Assembly (NCBI RefSeq): GCF_900143095.1
Contig: NZ_FRDA01000001.1
Location: 1 to 64,000, forward strand
From: Pseudomonas asturiensis
GTDB lineage: Bacteria; Pseudomonadota; Gammaproteobacteria; Pseudomonadales; Pseudomonadaceae
Length of the DNA: 64,000 nt
Direction of reading: 5' to 3'
Both the position numbers and the translations under genes were made by a program. How positions within the stretch are numbered: the first letter of the stretch is position 1; each line of letters opens with the position of its first letter. The notes under the pieces are model-generated. The model was not told the origin of the DNA. It made no database searches and worked only from the letters and a program-made list of their open reading frames with translations. This document shows positions 21,982 to 32,264 of the stretch, piece by piece.

Positions 21982-24900
21982 ATGTCTCAAGAAGTCCAGG
22001 GGATGCTGATCCGCCTCGAAGCAACCACGGCGCAGCTACGTCAGGAAATGGCCCGCGCTGATGCTACAGTGGCGCAAGTTTCTGGGCGTATCGACCGTCA
22101 GCTCGCGACTGTGGATTCGGCTTTTATCCGGGCAGGCCAATCAGCGTCTGTTGCAGGCAACATGGTTCGAAACGCCATGGCTGGCGTCGTTGCAGGTATG
22201 AGCCTCAGCTCGCTGGTGAGCCAGGCAGATGCCTACGCGACCATTGCCAGCCGTCTGCGACTGGTCACATCGAGCGCCGCTGAATTCAATGCTGCACAGA
22301 AGGCGGTATTTTCCATCGCCCAGAGCTCGTACCAGCCCCTGACTGCAACAGCTGAGCTGTATCAGCGGATCGCGACTAACCAGAAAGAGCTGAAGCTGAC
22401 CGGTGAGGGCGTTGCAGGCATCGTCGGCACGATCAGCAAGACGATGGCGATCTCGGGCGCTTCTGCCTCTTCTGCCAACGCTGCGCTGATTCAGCTCGGC
22501 CAGGCCTTCGCATCCGGCGTGCTGCGCGGCGAAGAGCTGAACAGTGTCATGGAGCAGGCCCCGGCGCTGGCGCAGGCTATCGCTGCTGGCATGGGCAAAA
22601 CTGTAGGGCAGCTCCGCACACTCGGCGCGGACGGAAAGCTGACCGCCGATGCTGTTGTGAAGGCGCTTCAGAGCCAGGCAAAGGCCGTCGAAAGCCTTTA
22701 CGCGAAAACAGCCGTCACGATCGGCAACAGCGTTACGGCAATCGGCAACTCATATACACAGCTGATCGGTCGGGTCGATCAGGCTGGCAATGCCAGCGCG
22801 CGGGTTGCGAGTGTCATTGTGGATGTGTCCAAAGCTATTGATACGCTTACAGCTGACTCTGCTGCCGTAGAGCGGACATTTGCGCGCGTTTCAAGCGTGG
22901 CAGAGACCCTTGCCGCCATCATCGGCGGGCGACTTGCATTGGCCGCTGGTCAGATGGTTATCGGTTTTGCAGCGTCTACGAAGGCAGCACTGCAGCAGGC
23001 CGTTGGGCTCGCCACCTCAACGACGGCTACGTTGCGCCAACTTGAGGCTGATTCGGCTGCTGCCAAGCAGGCTGTTTTGACTGCTCAGTCCCGCCAGGCT
23101 GACGCTAAAGCGATGCTGGCGCGGGCTGCCGCTGAGGTTCTTTCAGCAGAGCAGAAGTTGGGCGCGGACCGCATGCGTCAGCAGTCCGAAATCAACAACC
23201 TGAAGACCGTGCAAACAACGCTCGCCGCTGAGCGTGTCCTTGAAGAGCAGCGGCTATCGGCCCAAATTACCGAGCAAGGCCGGGCTGCCGCTCGAAACAG
23301 AATGGCCGAGGCACGGTTGGCAGAAGTTGCCATCATCCGCCAGATCCAGGAAGCGGAGCTCCAACTCGCGGCTACCACCGCTGCGACCTCTGCCGAGATT
23401 CAGGCCGCTTACGCCGCACGCGGGGTAGCAGCTGCCGGAGTTGCTGAAACAACTTTGGCCGCCAATGCTGCAATCAGGGCTTCTGAAGCTGCTACTGCCG
23501 CTGCAACCAGTGCGAGTAAAGCGATGCTGCTCGTCGGCGCCGCGGGAAGAGGTCTGCTTGCGCTGCTCACTGGCCCGGTGGGATTGATCGCCATGACGGC
23601 CGCAGTGGCCTATTCGTTCTTCAATGTGGGTACCAGCGCAGACAGTGCGACCAGCTCTCTGATTGGGCACAACACGACAGTTGAAGACTCGATTGCCCAG
23701 TACAAAGCCCTTTCGGCGGAGCAGCAGCGCCTGCAGAAAATTACGTGGGCCGAGCAGCAGATCAAAGCTATCGACGCGGCAAGCGATGCTCTTGATTCCT
23801 ACACTTATAAAGTAGAGCGCGGGATCACTCTTGGCCCGATGGCGGCCGAATTTCGAGGAATGATTGAGGACGTAGAGGCTGGTCGCAAGACACTGGACAG
23901 CGTCACTGCCTGGATCGAAAAAAACACAAAGCTGTATCCGGCGTTCAGTAAAGAACTCGTGGTATTAGCGAGCGAGTACCAGAAAAGCACCAAGGAAGCC
24001 GCCGACTTCGGGAAAAAAATCAACGGCGTTGCCTCCGCAACAGCCCAAGCGACCTCCAACACGGAACAGCTCAAGGACGCCCAGTCGAAAGGCGGCCAAA
24101 CGCAGGCCGCCAAGGACGCGTGGGACAAATACATTGAGCAATTGACCAAAACCCGTGATTTGCTCGGCGCGAATGCAGAGGCAGAGGCCGCGTACACGGC
24201 TGCAAAAATGGGGGCGACTCCCGCTCAGGCTGCCCAGGCGAAAATCATCGCTGAGCAGACAGACACCCTGAAAAAGTATCAGGACGCAGTAAAAGAGGGG
24301 AACAAGGTCCAGCAGCAGAGCCTCAAGCTGCAATTGGTCGCTCTCTATACGGCCGAGGATGCGGCGACGAAAGCCGCTGCCGTGCAGAGCAAGGCCTATG
24401 CCGATACCGCCGCCGCTGCGGAAAGCAGCTCCCTTCGGCAAATTACGGCAATCGAGCAGGCTGCGAACTTCGCTGTTGCCTCTGCCACGCGCGTTGCTAT
24501 GGGGGCCTCAGCACCTCAGGCCAATCGTTCTGGATACTCGCTGCTCACCAATGGCGCAGCTCCACTACCTACACCTGTTTTGCCGGGTGCGAGCCCAGAG
24601 GATCGGGCAGAAGCTGCAATGAACCGTATCGTTGCCAGTACCGATCCGAACAAGCCCAAAAAGAGCGACGGCGAAAAGCTGATCGAGAAACAGGCCAAAG
24701 CCCTCGACGAGTTCACCAAAAAAGCTGATATCGCCCTCAAATCGTCGAACGCGATGGCCGATGCGTATCTCAAGGGGGCTGATAACGTCCGTGCTCTGAC
24801 CATCCAGCAAGAAATCGAAGAGGAGTTGCTCAAGACCGGCGCCGGAGCGCGTGAGAAAGTGACTCAGGCAATCAACGCCCAGCACGATGCCCAAGATCGT

Positions 24901-27900
24901 CTTGACGTTGCCAAAACGATTGCCGACATGAAGGTCGAGATTCAGAACCTCGAAAAAGAAGCCAAAGCAACGCTGCAGGGCACCGCAGCGCTTGAGGCGT
25001 TCAACGTCGAGAAGGCCGTCAAGGCCGAACTGGCGGGCAAAAACATTGCTGTGGGCAGCGAGGAATACAAGCAGCTGCTGGCGACAACCAAAGCCCAGCT
25101 GGAGGCCAACAAGGCGCTGGAGGCGGCCAACAAAGCCAACGAAATCGTTGACCGCCTGAACCCTCAGATCAAGATGCTGAAGGATTACACCGACGAGCAG
25201 AAAGCGTTGAACGCTGCGATGGCGCTGTATCCAGAAAACGCCGCGCTGTACCGCGATGCGCTGGTCAAGTTGGGCAATGAATACGAGGTCAACCGCTCCA
25301 AGGCCACGCTCTGGGGTCAGATGACCGAGGCCGCGATCGATCGAATCGACAGCGTCTTTGCCAACGCCTGGGCCAACATCGGCGAGGGCGCGGAATCGCT
25401 GTGGGATAACCTCAAAAAGGGTTTCAAACAAACCCTGGGCGAGATTGCACACATGCTGACCACCAAGCCGCTGCTGGCGTCGTTCAGCAACTGGCTGACC
25501 GGCACGGACAACGGCCAAGGGCTGGGTGCTGTCTGGAGCAAGCTGCTCGGGAGTGCTGGCGGAACATCGACCGGCGGCACTTCGGGCGGTCTGTGGAGTG
25601 GCGCGGTCGGGATCGGAAAAAACCTGATGTCTGCCTGGAACACCATTACCGGCGTCGGCTCGTCCGTGGCGACCGGCTATGCATCCGGTGGCGTCAGCGG
25701 CGCTGTGTCGGGCGGCGTGAGCTATTACAGCAACATGCTGAGCGGCATCACCACCACGCTGAAATCGGGCTTCACACAGTTGGCCAGCACCTTCACCGGT
25801 GCGACGGCGGCGAATGCTGCAGCCATCGTTGGCGCGGAAGGCATCACCACGGCTGCGCTGTCGGGTGCAATCACCCAGGGCGCGGCATCGGTTGGGGCGC
25901 AGTTCGGTACCGGCGTCACCGCCATGACAACGGCTTCTTATGCAGCAGCCGAAGCCGGGGTCGCTGCGAGCGCCGCGACCTTGGGCGGTCAAATCAGTGC
26001 TGCCCTGAGTAGCGCGGCGGCGATGTGGCCGCTGGCGATCATCATGGGCATGTATCAGTCGGGCAAGCTGTACAGCGCCGGCGTGCGCCCGGACGCCAGT
26101 GCGATGTGGGACAGCGCTGGCGATACTGCGCTCGGCAAGGTGGCAATGCTGCCTCAGACCCTGACGGCCAAGTACTTCGAAAAAATGGACGGCATGCTGG
26201 GCAAGGTGGTCGGCGGAAAGATGGCCGCCATCCTGACCGGCTCGACCTTGTTCCAGGCGGTATGGAGCAAAGTCGGCAGCAAGCTGTTCGGCAGCGGCTA
26301 CCAGACCAAAGACTCTGGCATAGCTCTCGGCGTGGCCAATGGCGACTTTGATGCCAGCGGCTACATCAAGCAAAAGAAGAAGGGCGGCCTGATTTCCGGA
26401 TCAAGCAAAACCCGATTCTTGGACACTCCGCTGGCTGATGGCGTCAGCGACGCCTTGGGCCAGCAGTACAACGACACGATTCTCACCGCGCTGAATAACT
26501 TTCATCGCCTGAACGTGACGCTGAACGAGACGGTTCTCGACAACCTGAACATGGCGACCCAGTACATCAGTACGCAGGGCCGCACCGAGGAAGAGATTCA
26601 GACCGCGCTGGACGCCTGGTATACGGAGCTTGGGCAGGCGGCCGTGACCGCGATTTCCGATGCGACCAACTCAGGGATCGGCAACTACAACTTCGTGCAG
26701 CTGACGGAGTTCGTGGACAACCTGTACAGCATCAATGGCATGTTCGAACTGCTGAATGTCAATGCGCTGCCCGTGTCTGTGTGGGGCGGCAAGCTGACTG
26801 AGCAGTACGTGGCAATGGCCGGCGGCATGGAAGCGTTGCAGAAGTCGTCGCAGTCTTATTACGAAGCTTTCTTCAGCGAAACCGAGCGTGCGGACGACAC
26901 GTTGGCGGCCGTGAACAAGCAGTTCACGGCGCTCGGCCTGGCGCTGCCTGCCAGCCGATCCGGGTTCCGGGCGATGGTGGAGGGTATCGACAGCACAACG
27001 GATGCTGGCCGGTCGATGTTCTTCACGCTGATGAACCTGAGCGAAAACGCAGCGGCGGCTTACTCCATATTGGAGAAGCGCGCCGATGACGCGGCGGCAG
27101 CTGCGAAGACGGCCGCCGATACAGCGGCCGAGGCGGTACAGACGATCATCGACAAGTTGGTGGGCGCTGCGACCACAAGCCAGTCTGCTGTGCAGCGAGC
27201 CATCGCGGCCGAGCAGAAGGCCACGACGACCGCTTACAACGCACGTGTCACCGCGCTCAACGATATGTCGAGCACTGCCACAAAGAGCGTGAACGACCTG
27301 GCCACCGTCAGCAATTCCTTGGGCAATGCGCTCAAGGCGCTGCGCGGTGATTCGTCTGATGCGGTCAAGATGTTGCGCAGCCAGGCGCAGGCCACGCTGC
27401 AATCCGCGCTGGCGACGGTGAAGGCGGGCGGCTCGCTGTCCAGCGTGACCGGTCTGGATGACGCGCTCTCGACTATCAGCGGCAACAACACCGACTTGTA
27501 CGCCTCCCTGGAGGACTTCAATCGGGATCAAGGCCGGACGGCCAACGTGGTGGCCGAGCTGAACGCCTTGAATGGCAAGCAGCTCACCAGTGCGGAAAAG
27601 CTGGTCAAGTCGTTGGAGGATCAGCTCGAGCAGGCCAAAACCGCTTACGACGATCAGATGGCCGTTTTCGATCAACAGCTTGAGTTCGCCCAGGCGCAGA
27701 TTGATGCCATCAACGGTGTCGACAACTCGATCATGAGTGTCACCGACGCCGTGAACGCAATGAATGCGGCCGTGGTGGCTGCGCTCGGAGTGATCAAGCC
27801 GTCGAATGCGACTAACACCGGAACGTTCATTGATTCGGTATACCGGGATCTGCTGGGCAAGAACGCAGACGCGAAGGGCAAGGAATACTGGCAGGGGCAG

Positions 27901-28524
27901 GTCGGCAACGGCTCCGTAGGCCTGGATCAGTTGGCGGTTGCGATCAAGAACGCGGCCACTGAGGACGCGATCAAGTCGGCTTACAAAGCTGCCGGAATCT
28001 CCATGAACGATGGCGCGTCGTACTGGACCGATCAGGTCGCATCGGGCGCGTTGACAGTGGCGCAGCTTGAGCAGGCCATTGCCAACGCAGCGAAGGCCAA
28101 CGGCTCTGTTCGTGCGTACGCAACCGGCGGCCGGGTGTACGGGCCTGGTACTGGAACCAGTGACAGCATTCTGGCCAGGCTTTCAAACGGCGAGTACGTC
28201 ATGAACGCCGATGCGACCCGAATGTTCGGTACCGAGTTTCTTGACCAGATGAACGCCGGAAACATGCCAGCGTTTGCGGCGGGCGGCCCGGTGTTGGATA
28301 TCACCAGCCCTGGCCAGATCTACAGCGCACCGCAAGCGGGCTCAATGGAAAGTGACGACCGCAAGGGCAGTGATGCCTTGGAGCGTAAGGTCGACACCCT
28401 GATCGACGTCGTGAAACAGATCGTTGGGCCAATGAAGATCGATTCGGACAAAAGCCGGAAGTTGTTCGAGAAATTCGACAAGGAAGGTATGCCACCCACC
28501 AGAAAAGCGAGTGCGTCCGCATGA
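21982..28524 (+). CDS. Tail tape measure protein, 2180 aa
   Basis: Sets tail length. The N-terminal tape measure domain lies at about residues 65-240 (LGQAFASGVLRGEELNSVME). Long helical coiled-coil regions follow, with a hydrophobic stretch near 514-548 (LLALLTGPVGLIAMTAAVAY). A DUF4214-like segment (SVYRDLLGKNADAKGKEYW) is near 1950-2010, and a C-terminal YATGGRVYGPGTGTSD motif is near 2048. It is much longer than lambda H (853 residues), so a long tail is predicted. The stop overlaps the next start. Confidence 0.94.
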   Translation: MSQEVQGMLIRLEATTAQLRQEMARADATVAQVSGRIDRQLATVDSAFIRAGQSASVAGNMVRNAMAGVVAGMSLSSLVSQADAYATIASRLRLVTSSAAEFNAAQKAVFSIAQSSYQPLTATAELYQRIATNQKELKLTGEGVAGIVGTISKTMAISGASASSANAALIQLGQAFASGVLRGEELNSVMEQAPALAQAIAAGMGKTVGQLRTLGADGKLTADAVVKALQSQAKAVESLYAKTAVTIGNSVTAIGNSYTQLIGRVDQAGNASARVASVIVDVSKAIDTLTADSAAVERTFARVSSVAETLAAIIGGRLALAAGQMVIGFAASTKAALQQAVGLATSTTATLRQLEADSAAAKQAVLTAQSRQADAKAMLARAAAEVLSAEQKLGADRMRQQSEINNLKTVQTTLAAERVLEEQRLSAQITEQGRAAARNRMAEARLAEVAIIRQIQEAELQLAATTAATSAEIQAAYAARGVAAAGVAETTLAANAAIRASEAATAAATSASKAMLLVGAAGRGLLALLTGPVGLIAMTAAVAYSFFNVGTSADSATSSLIGHNTTVEDSIAQYKALSAEQQRLQKITWAEQQIKAIDAASDALDSYTYKVERGITLGPMAAEFRGMIEDVEAGRKTLDSVTAWIEKNTKLYPAFSKELVVLASEYQKSTKEAADFGKKINGVASATAQATSNTEQLKDAQSKGGQTQAAKDAWDKYIEQLTKTRDLLGANAEAEAAYTAAKMGATPAQAAQAKIIAEQTDTLKKYQDAVKEGNKVQQQSLKLQLVALYTAEDAATKAAAVQSKAYADTAAAAESSSLRQITAIEQAANFAVASATRVAMGASAPQANRSGYSLLTNGAAPLPTPVLPGASPEDRAEAAMNRIVASTDPNKPKKSDGEKLIEKQAKALDEFTKKADIALKSSNAMADAYLKGADNVRALTIQQEIEEELLKTGAGAREKVTQAINAQHDAQDRLDVAKTIADMKVEIQNLEKEAKATLQGTAALEAFNVEKAVKAELAGKNIAVGSEEYKQLLATTKAQLEANKALEAANKANEIVDRLNPQIKMLKDYTDEQKALNAAMALYPENAALYRDALVKLGNEYEVNRSKATLWGQMTEAAIDRIDSVFANAWANIGEGAESLWDNLKKGFKQTLGEIAHMLTTKPLLASFSNWLTGTDNGQGLGAVWSKLLGSAGGTSTGGTSGGLWSGAVGIGKNLMSAWNTITGVGSSVATGYASGGVSGAVSGGVSYYSNMLSGITTTLKSGFTQLASTFTGATAANAAAIVGAEGITTAALSGAITQGAASVGAQFGTGVTAMTTASYAAAEAGVAASAATLGGQISAALSSAAAMWPLAIIMGMYQSGKLYSAGVRPDASAMWDSAGDTALGKVAMLPQTLTAKYFEKMDGMLGKVVGGKMAAILTGSTLFQAVWSKVGSKLFGSGYQTKDSGIALGVANGDFDASGYIKQKKKGGLISGSSKTRFLDTPLADGVSDALGQQYNDTILTALNNFHRLNVTLNETVLDNLNMATQYISTQGRTEEEIQTALDAWYTELGQAAVTAISDATNSGIGNYNFVQLTEFVDNLYSINGMFELLNVNALPVSVWGGKLTEQYVAMAGGMEALQKSSQSYYEAFFSETERADDTLAAVNKQFTALGLALPASRSGFRAMVEGIDSTTDAGRSMFFTLMNLSENAAAAYSILEKRADDAAAAAKTAADTAAEAVQTIIDKLVGAATTSQSAVQRAIAAEQKATTTAYNARVTALNDMSSTATKSVNDLATVSNSLGNALKALRGDSSDAVKMLRSQAQATLQSALATVKAGGSLSSVTGLDDALSTISGNNTDLYASLEDFNRDQGRTANVVAELNALNGKQLTSAEKLVKSLEDQLEQAKTAYDDQMAVFDQQLEFAQAQIDAINGVDNSIMSVTDAVNAMNAAVVAALGVIKPSNATNTGTFIDSVYRDLLGKNADAKGKEYWQGQVGNGSVGLDQLAVAIKNAATEDAIKSAYKAAGISMNDGASYWTDQVASGALTVAQLEQAIANAAKANGSVRAYATGGRVYGPGTGTSDSILARLSNGEYVMNADATRMFGTEFLDQMNAGNMPAFAAGGPVLDITSPGQIYSAPQAGSMESDDRKGSDALERKVDTLIDVVKQIVGPMKIDSDKSRKLFEKFDKEGMPPTRKASASA

Positions 28525-29414
28525 GGTTCATCAGGCCAATTGAGGTCACACCCGCCAAGCTGGTCAATTCCAACGTGGCGGAAAACGATTACCCGGAGTG
28601 GACCGCCGGCACCAACACCATAGGCACTCGGAAGATCATCGCGGCTCAGCACAAGGTGTACGAAGTGCTGGCCGCGACGACCACCGACAGTCCGCTGACC
28701 GGTCTTGCGGCCGATCCGCCGACGTGGATGGAAATCGGCTACACCAACCGTTGGCGGATGTTTGACGAGGTGGTCGGAACGGCAACGTCTAACCCCGGCA
28801 CCGTAACAGTGACCATCAAGCCCGGCTCGGTGGTCAACTCGCTTGCGTTGTTCAACGTCCAGGGCCAGTCCGTCACCGTCACTGTCACCGACCCGTTAGA
28901 GGGGCAGGTCTACTCGAAGACCGTCAGCCTGGTCGATGGGGCCGTGGACAACTGGTACGACTGGTTCTTTGCAGACATCGATATGCGAAACAGCCTAGTC
29001 ATGCTGGATATGCCAGCGTACGGGGGCGCGAGCATCACAGTCACCATCACCAGCATTGCGATCGCATCTGTGGGAGCGCTCGTGCTGGGCAAGTTGGTAC
29101 CGATCGGTGTCACCACTTACAGCGCCAAGGTCGGGATTGATGATTACAGTCGCAAGGAGCGCGACAGGTTCGGCAACCTTGTGGTGGTGCCGGGAGCATT
29201 CTCGGACACGGGCGATTTCCCTGTCGTCGTCGCTACCGATCAGGTAAGCAAGATCAAGAAGCTGCTGACCGAAGTCCGCTCCAAGCCTGTGGTCTGGATC
29301 GGTGAAGAGTCCTACGAGGCAACAATCATTTACGGCTTTTTCAAATCATTCGACCTGATCTACTCGGGACCGGATGCATCTGACTGCCAGCTTTCCATTG
29401 AGGGGCTTATCTGA
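28521..29414 (+). CDS. Tail-tip associated protein, 297 aa
   Basis: Beta-rich protein without membrane segments; central residues about 85-190 look like a carbohydrate-binding or jelly-roll domain (TSNPGTVTVTIKPGSVVNSL). It overlaps both neighbours by one to four bases and lies directly after the tape measure gene. Lambda places tip genes M, L, K and I here, but no similarity to those is visible. Probably a baseplate component; family not recognised. Confidence 0.7.
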   Translation: MRFIRPIEVTPAKLVNSNVAENDYPEWTAGTNTIGTRKIIAAQHKVYEVLAATTTDSPLTGLAADPPTWMEIGYTNRWRMFDEVVGTATSNPGTVTVTIKPGSVVNSLALFNVQGQSVTVTVTDPLEGQVYSKTVSLVDGAVDNWYDWFFADIDMRNSLVMLDMPAYGGASITVTITSIAIASVGALVLGKLVPIGVTTYSAKVGIDDYSRKERDRFGNLVVVPGAFSDTGDFPVVVATDQVSKIKKLLTEVRSKPVVWIGEESYEATIIYGFFKSFDLIYSGPDASDCQLSIEGLI

Positions 29415-30088
29415 TGGCTATACCGGTCGTTACACCGCTTCCACGTGCGCCATCGCGGGCTGATGGACAAGAAGCATTCAATCAGTACGCGGATCCGTTC
29501 ATTGCTGCCATGCCGCCGATGGTTGTGCAGGTTAATGCCTCGCTCACGTGGATCGGCCAGCAGGTCACCGCCATTGAGGGTTACGCCGCGACCGTGTCAG
29601 GGAATGTTGCGGCAGCCAAAGCTTCAGCAGATTCTGCGGCGGCAATCGCGGCGGCCATCGGCAGTCAGGCCGGGTTGCCTTCGATGGCCGGCAACGCCCG
29701 GCGCGCGCTGGCCGTTAACGCGAACGAAACCGGCGTCTCTTACCAGACGCTAATCATGGGTTCATTCATTGAGCCCGCCATGGCGACCGCCAGCGTTTCC
29801 GGCACCTACGCGCTTAACGTCAACACCACCGGGTTTTTCAGCCTGACACCGACGGCCGCCACGACCCTGACACTCAGCCTGCCAACACTCACGACCACGC
29901 AGGTGATGGTGTTCGTTGTGGAGATTCAACAGGGCAGCACGGCCTTCGCGATCACTTGGCCCGGCTCAATCGTCTGGACGACTCCAGGCGGCGTTGCGCC
30001 AACCAGTCCGAACGCAGGCAAGCGCGCCGAATACATCCTCACGGTCCAAGGCACGACGGTCAAAGGCCGCAAAGGGGCTTCCAATTGA
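29414..30088 (+). CDS. Tail fibre-like protein, 224 aa
   Basis: The N-terminus (about residues 1-75) is probably the tail attachment region, with a predicted coiled coil of alanine-rich repeats (AAAKASADSAAAIAAAIGSQ). The C-terminal half is a beta-rich domain with repeated threonine and valine (TPTAATTLTLSLPTLTTTQV), typical of trimeric fibre stalks. The stop overlaps the next gene's TTG start. Confidence 0.72.
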   Translation: MAIPVVTPLPRAPSRADGQEAFNQYADPFIAAMPPMVVQVNASLTWIGQQVTAIEGYAATVSGNVAAAKASADSAAAIAAAIGSQAGLPSMAGNARRALAVNANETGVSYQTLIMGSFIEPAMATASVSGTYALNVNTTGFFSLTPTAATTLTLSLPTLTTTQVMVFVVEIQQGSTAFAITWPGSIVWTTPGGVAPTSPNAGKRAEYILTVQGTTVKGRKGASN

Positions 30089-31698
30089 CTCTTAAGCGCA
30101 TGTTTCTCACGTCTGAAGAATTCAAGGAGGGCGGGAGCGCGCTGCTCAGCGGATCGGGCGTGTTCACCGTGCCCGCTGGCGTTACCTCTATCTCTGTGCT
30201 CGGTATCGAGCAAGGGAATACCGGAACTACAGGCGGAAACCACGTATTGAACGTTGGGGGAATTGGTGGCGCGGGCGGCAAAGGTGGGCGTCGTCGATAT
30301 ATAAATGACGTTTCTGTTACGCCGGGCCAACAGATAAGTTATTCGATTGCTGCTGGTGCGTTCTCATTTGGGTCTATTCTTACCGGTACGTCGGGCGGCG
30401 TAGATGCAGGCGCAGCGGGTGATGGATATCCTGGTGGCAGTACTGGGGCATTGCAAACATCGCCGACCTCGGGCGGAAACCCTGGCTCTCCAATCTCTTA
30501 TTTTGATGCCGAGGCCAGCTATCCATTTATTACCGCAAATCAAATAACCAATATTCAAACTGCGCTGCCCGGAAGCTATCCTGGTGGCGGCGGGGGTGGA
30601 GGAGCGGCAGGTTACAACGTACAGGGGTCAACTCAAGGATCGCCAGGAGGGGCAGGCGGTGCTGGTGTAATACTGGTTTTGTGGCCGGGTGATTCAAGGT
30701 ATTTCCCATCGCAGAGAACACCGCCTGAAATTCCTAACGAGGTTATATTTGATCCGAGGAATCTACCTACCTACATGAGCAAGTTTGCCACCGATGGCGC
30801 GGGTACGTGGTGGGGTATAGATATTTCCAATGACCCCGCTAGACGCGGAATGGTTTACAAAAGCACCAACAACGGAAGAAGCTTTCAGTTTCTATCAAGA
30901 CCAGTAGATGCTCAGATTTACGGGATAACATATGGCTCAGGAAATGTGTTTGTTTCGAGGTTTTCTGCCGAGTCATCTGGCAACGCTTTCGCGCTTTACA
31001 GGTCCTCGAGCGGCGGACAAGACTGGTCAACAGTGATTCCTACCCTGGGCGGTGTTGGTAATATTATCGACCTTTCCTTTCGGCTTGGAAGATTGTTTCT
31101 AATTACAGATAGGGGCACGTCCGGGGGCACCAGATTTGCAAGCTCTGACAACCTAGGCGACACCTTTGCCGCTAGAAGCTTGGGGTCGTCAGGCTCAGTT
31201 GTTGCGTTTCAGTCAAAGATATATCATGTCAGCGATACGCTAATGATTATAATTCGAGGTAATGAGGCAGATGTATTCATATCTCGCGACAATGGTGTTA
31301 CCACAACATCTCAGACTTCTGTTACCGAGTTTCTTTCTGCTGCTAAGTTAGGCTCTGTTACGCTGGCGATAAAAAACGGTATTTTGTATAGCTCAACAAA
31401 CGAGCTAGTTAACATCACTGCTGTTACCGCAATAACATTAAGCGCGAATAAATATCAGCAATTCATTGTGCCTTTTCCTGACAGGATAGTCATAATTGAT
31501 GGTTCCACAACCTATCAATACAAGGATGGCGTATACACAGTTATATCAAGATTTCCTATTGGCGTTCCAGCAGTATTGGGCGCGACCGCCTCCTCTAATG
31601 CTGGCATACGATCAGCATCTAATGGTGTGGATTCCATAATCTCTGTCGTTAAAGGTGTTGATTCGGCAAACTTCAGGAGTACGGTTTATGTTGGTTAA
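30085..31698 (+). CDS. Putative receptor-binding tail spike, 537 aa
   Basis: The TTG at 30085 overlaps the previous stop (TTGA); an ATG at 30100 is the alternative start. The first 200 or so residues contain glycine-rich runs (GGIGGAGGKGGRR, PGGGGGGGAAGYN) like those of phage adhesins. The remainder looks like repeated beta-propeller or BNR-type units (STNNGRSFQFLSR, SSSGGQDWSTVIP). The DNA from about 30.7 to 31.7 kb is clearly richer in A+T than the neighbouring tail genes, suggesting recent exchange of the receptor-binding part. Confidence 0.75.
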   Translation: MTLKRMFLTSEEFKEGGSALLSGSGVFTVPAGVTSISVLGIEQGNTGTTGGNHVLNVGGIGGAGGKGGRRRYINDVSVTPGQQISYSIAAGAFSFGSILTGTSGGVDAGAAGDGYPGGSTGALQTSPTSGGNPGSPISYFDAEASYPFITANQITNIQTALPGSYPGGGGGGGAAGYNVQGSTQGSPGGAGGAGVILVLWPGDSRYFPSQRTPPEIPNEVIFDPRNLPTYMSKFATDGAGTWWGIDISNDPARRGMVYKSTNNGRSFQFLSRPVDAQIYGITYGSGNVFVSRFSAESSGNAFALYRSSSGGQDWSTVIPTLGGVGNIIDLSFRLGRLFLITDRGTSGGTRFASSDNLGDTFAARSLGSSGSVVAFQSKIYHVSDTLMIIIRGNEADVFISRDNGVTTTSQTSVTEFLSAAKLGSVTLAIKNGILYSSTNELVNITAVTAITLSANKYQQFIVPFPDRIVIIDGSTTYQYKDGVYTVISRFPIGVPAVLGATASSNAGIRSASNGVDSIISVVKGVDSANFRSTVYVG

Positions 31699-32200
31699 CG
31701 TCGAAACCCTGGCTCAGTTCAATGAGCAAGATTTCAGAAAGATGTTCCCTAATGTGGGCTTCTCAGACACGATAGAAGCACACCAGGTTGAGCCGCTCGG
31801 ATACACGGTAATTGAGTTCGACGACGCTCCCGCGCTTCCTGAAGGTGGTCGGCTGGAGCCCGGCGAGCTGCGCAGAGAGGGTGAGCGAGTTATTCAGGCA
31901 TGGAAGGTCATCCCCCCAACTGAAAAAGAGCTGGCCGGCATGTTTGAGCGAGCAATTCAGGCCTTGCTCAATGACTCTGCCGTGGCGCGCGGCTACGACA
32001 GTATCTCGACTGCTATCAGCTATGCAGAAGAGCCGGAAGTTGAGCGATTTCAGAAAGACGGGATTGCCTTCCGCAAGTGGCGCTCTCTGGTTTGGGCGTA
32101 TGCCTATGAGCAACTGGCCGCGGTAACTTCTGGTGATCGTGCACAGCCGACAGTGGCCGAGTTCATCACTGAGCTTCCGAAGCTGGAACTGCCCACCTGA
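31688..32200 (+). CDS. Tail fibre assembly-like protein, 170 aa
   Basis: The start at ATG 31688 has AGGAG seven bases upstream and overlaps the end of the spike gene. The C-terminal part (about residues 78-150, ERAIQALLNDSAVARGYDSI then AFRKWRSLVWAYAYEQLAAV) resembles the helical region common in tail fibre chaperones and DUF4376-type proteins. Likely helps fold or attach the spike upstream. Confidence 0.7.
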   Translation: MLVNVETLAQFNEQDFRKMFPNVGFSDTIEAHQVEPLGYTVIEFDDAPALPEGGRLEPGELRREGERVIQAWKVIPPTEKELAGMFERAIQALLNDSAVARGYDSISTAISYAEEPEVERFQKDGIAFRKWRSLVWAYAYEQLAAVTSGDRAQPTVAEFITELPKLELPT

Positions 32201-32228
32201 CGACTACAAATTCCAGTTACTCCCCCAG

Positions 32229-32249
32229 CCGCCGATGTGCGGTTTTTTT
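32229..32249 (+). terminator. Weak rightward terminator
   Basis: CCGC-CGATGT-GCGG followed by seven T. The stem is short, so termination would be partial. Confidence 0.5.
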
Positions 32250-32264
32250 GCGCCCGGAGAAACC

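Noticed and set aside
24565..26373. Long open frame (602 codons) on the minus strand inside the tape measure gene
   Set aside because: It is antisense to a well-supported tape measure protein. Its translation is rich in His, Gln and Arg without domains, typical of a GC-rich shadow frame.
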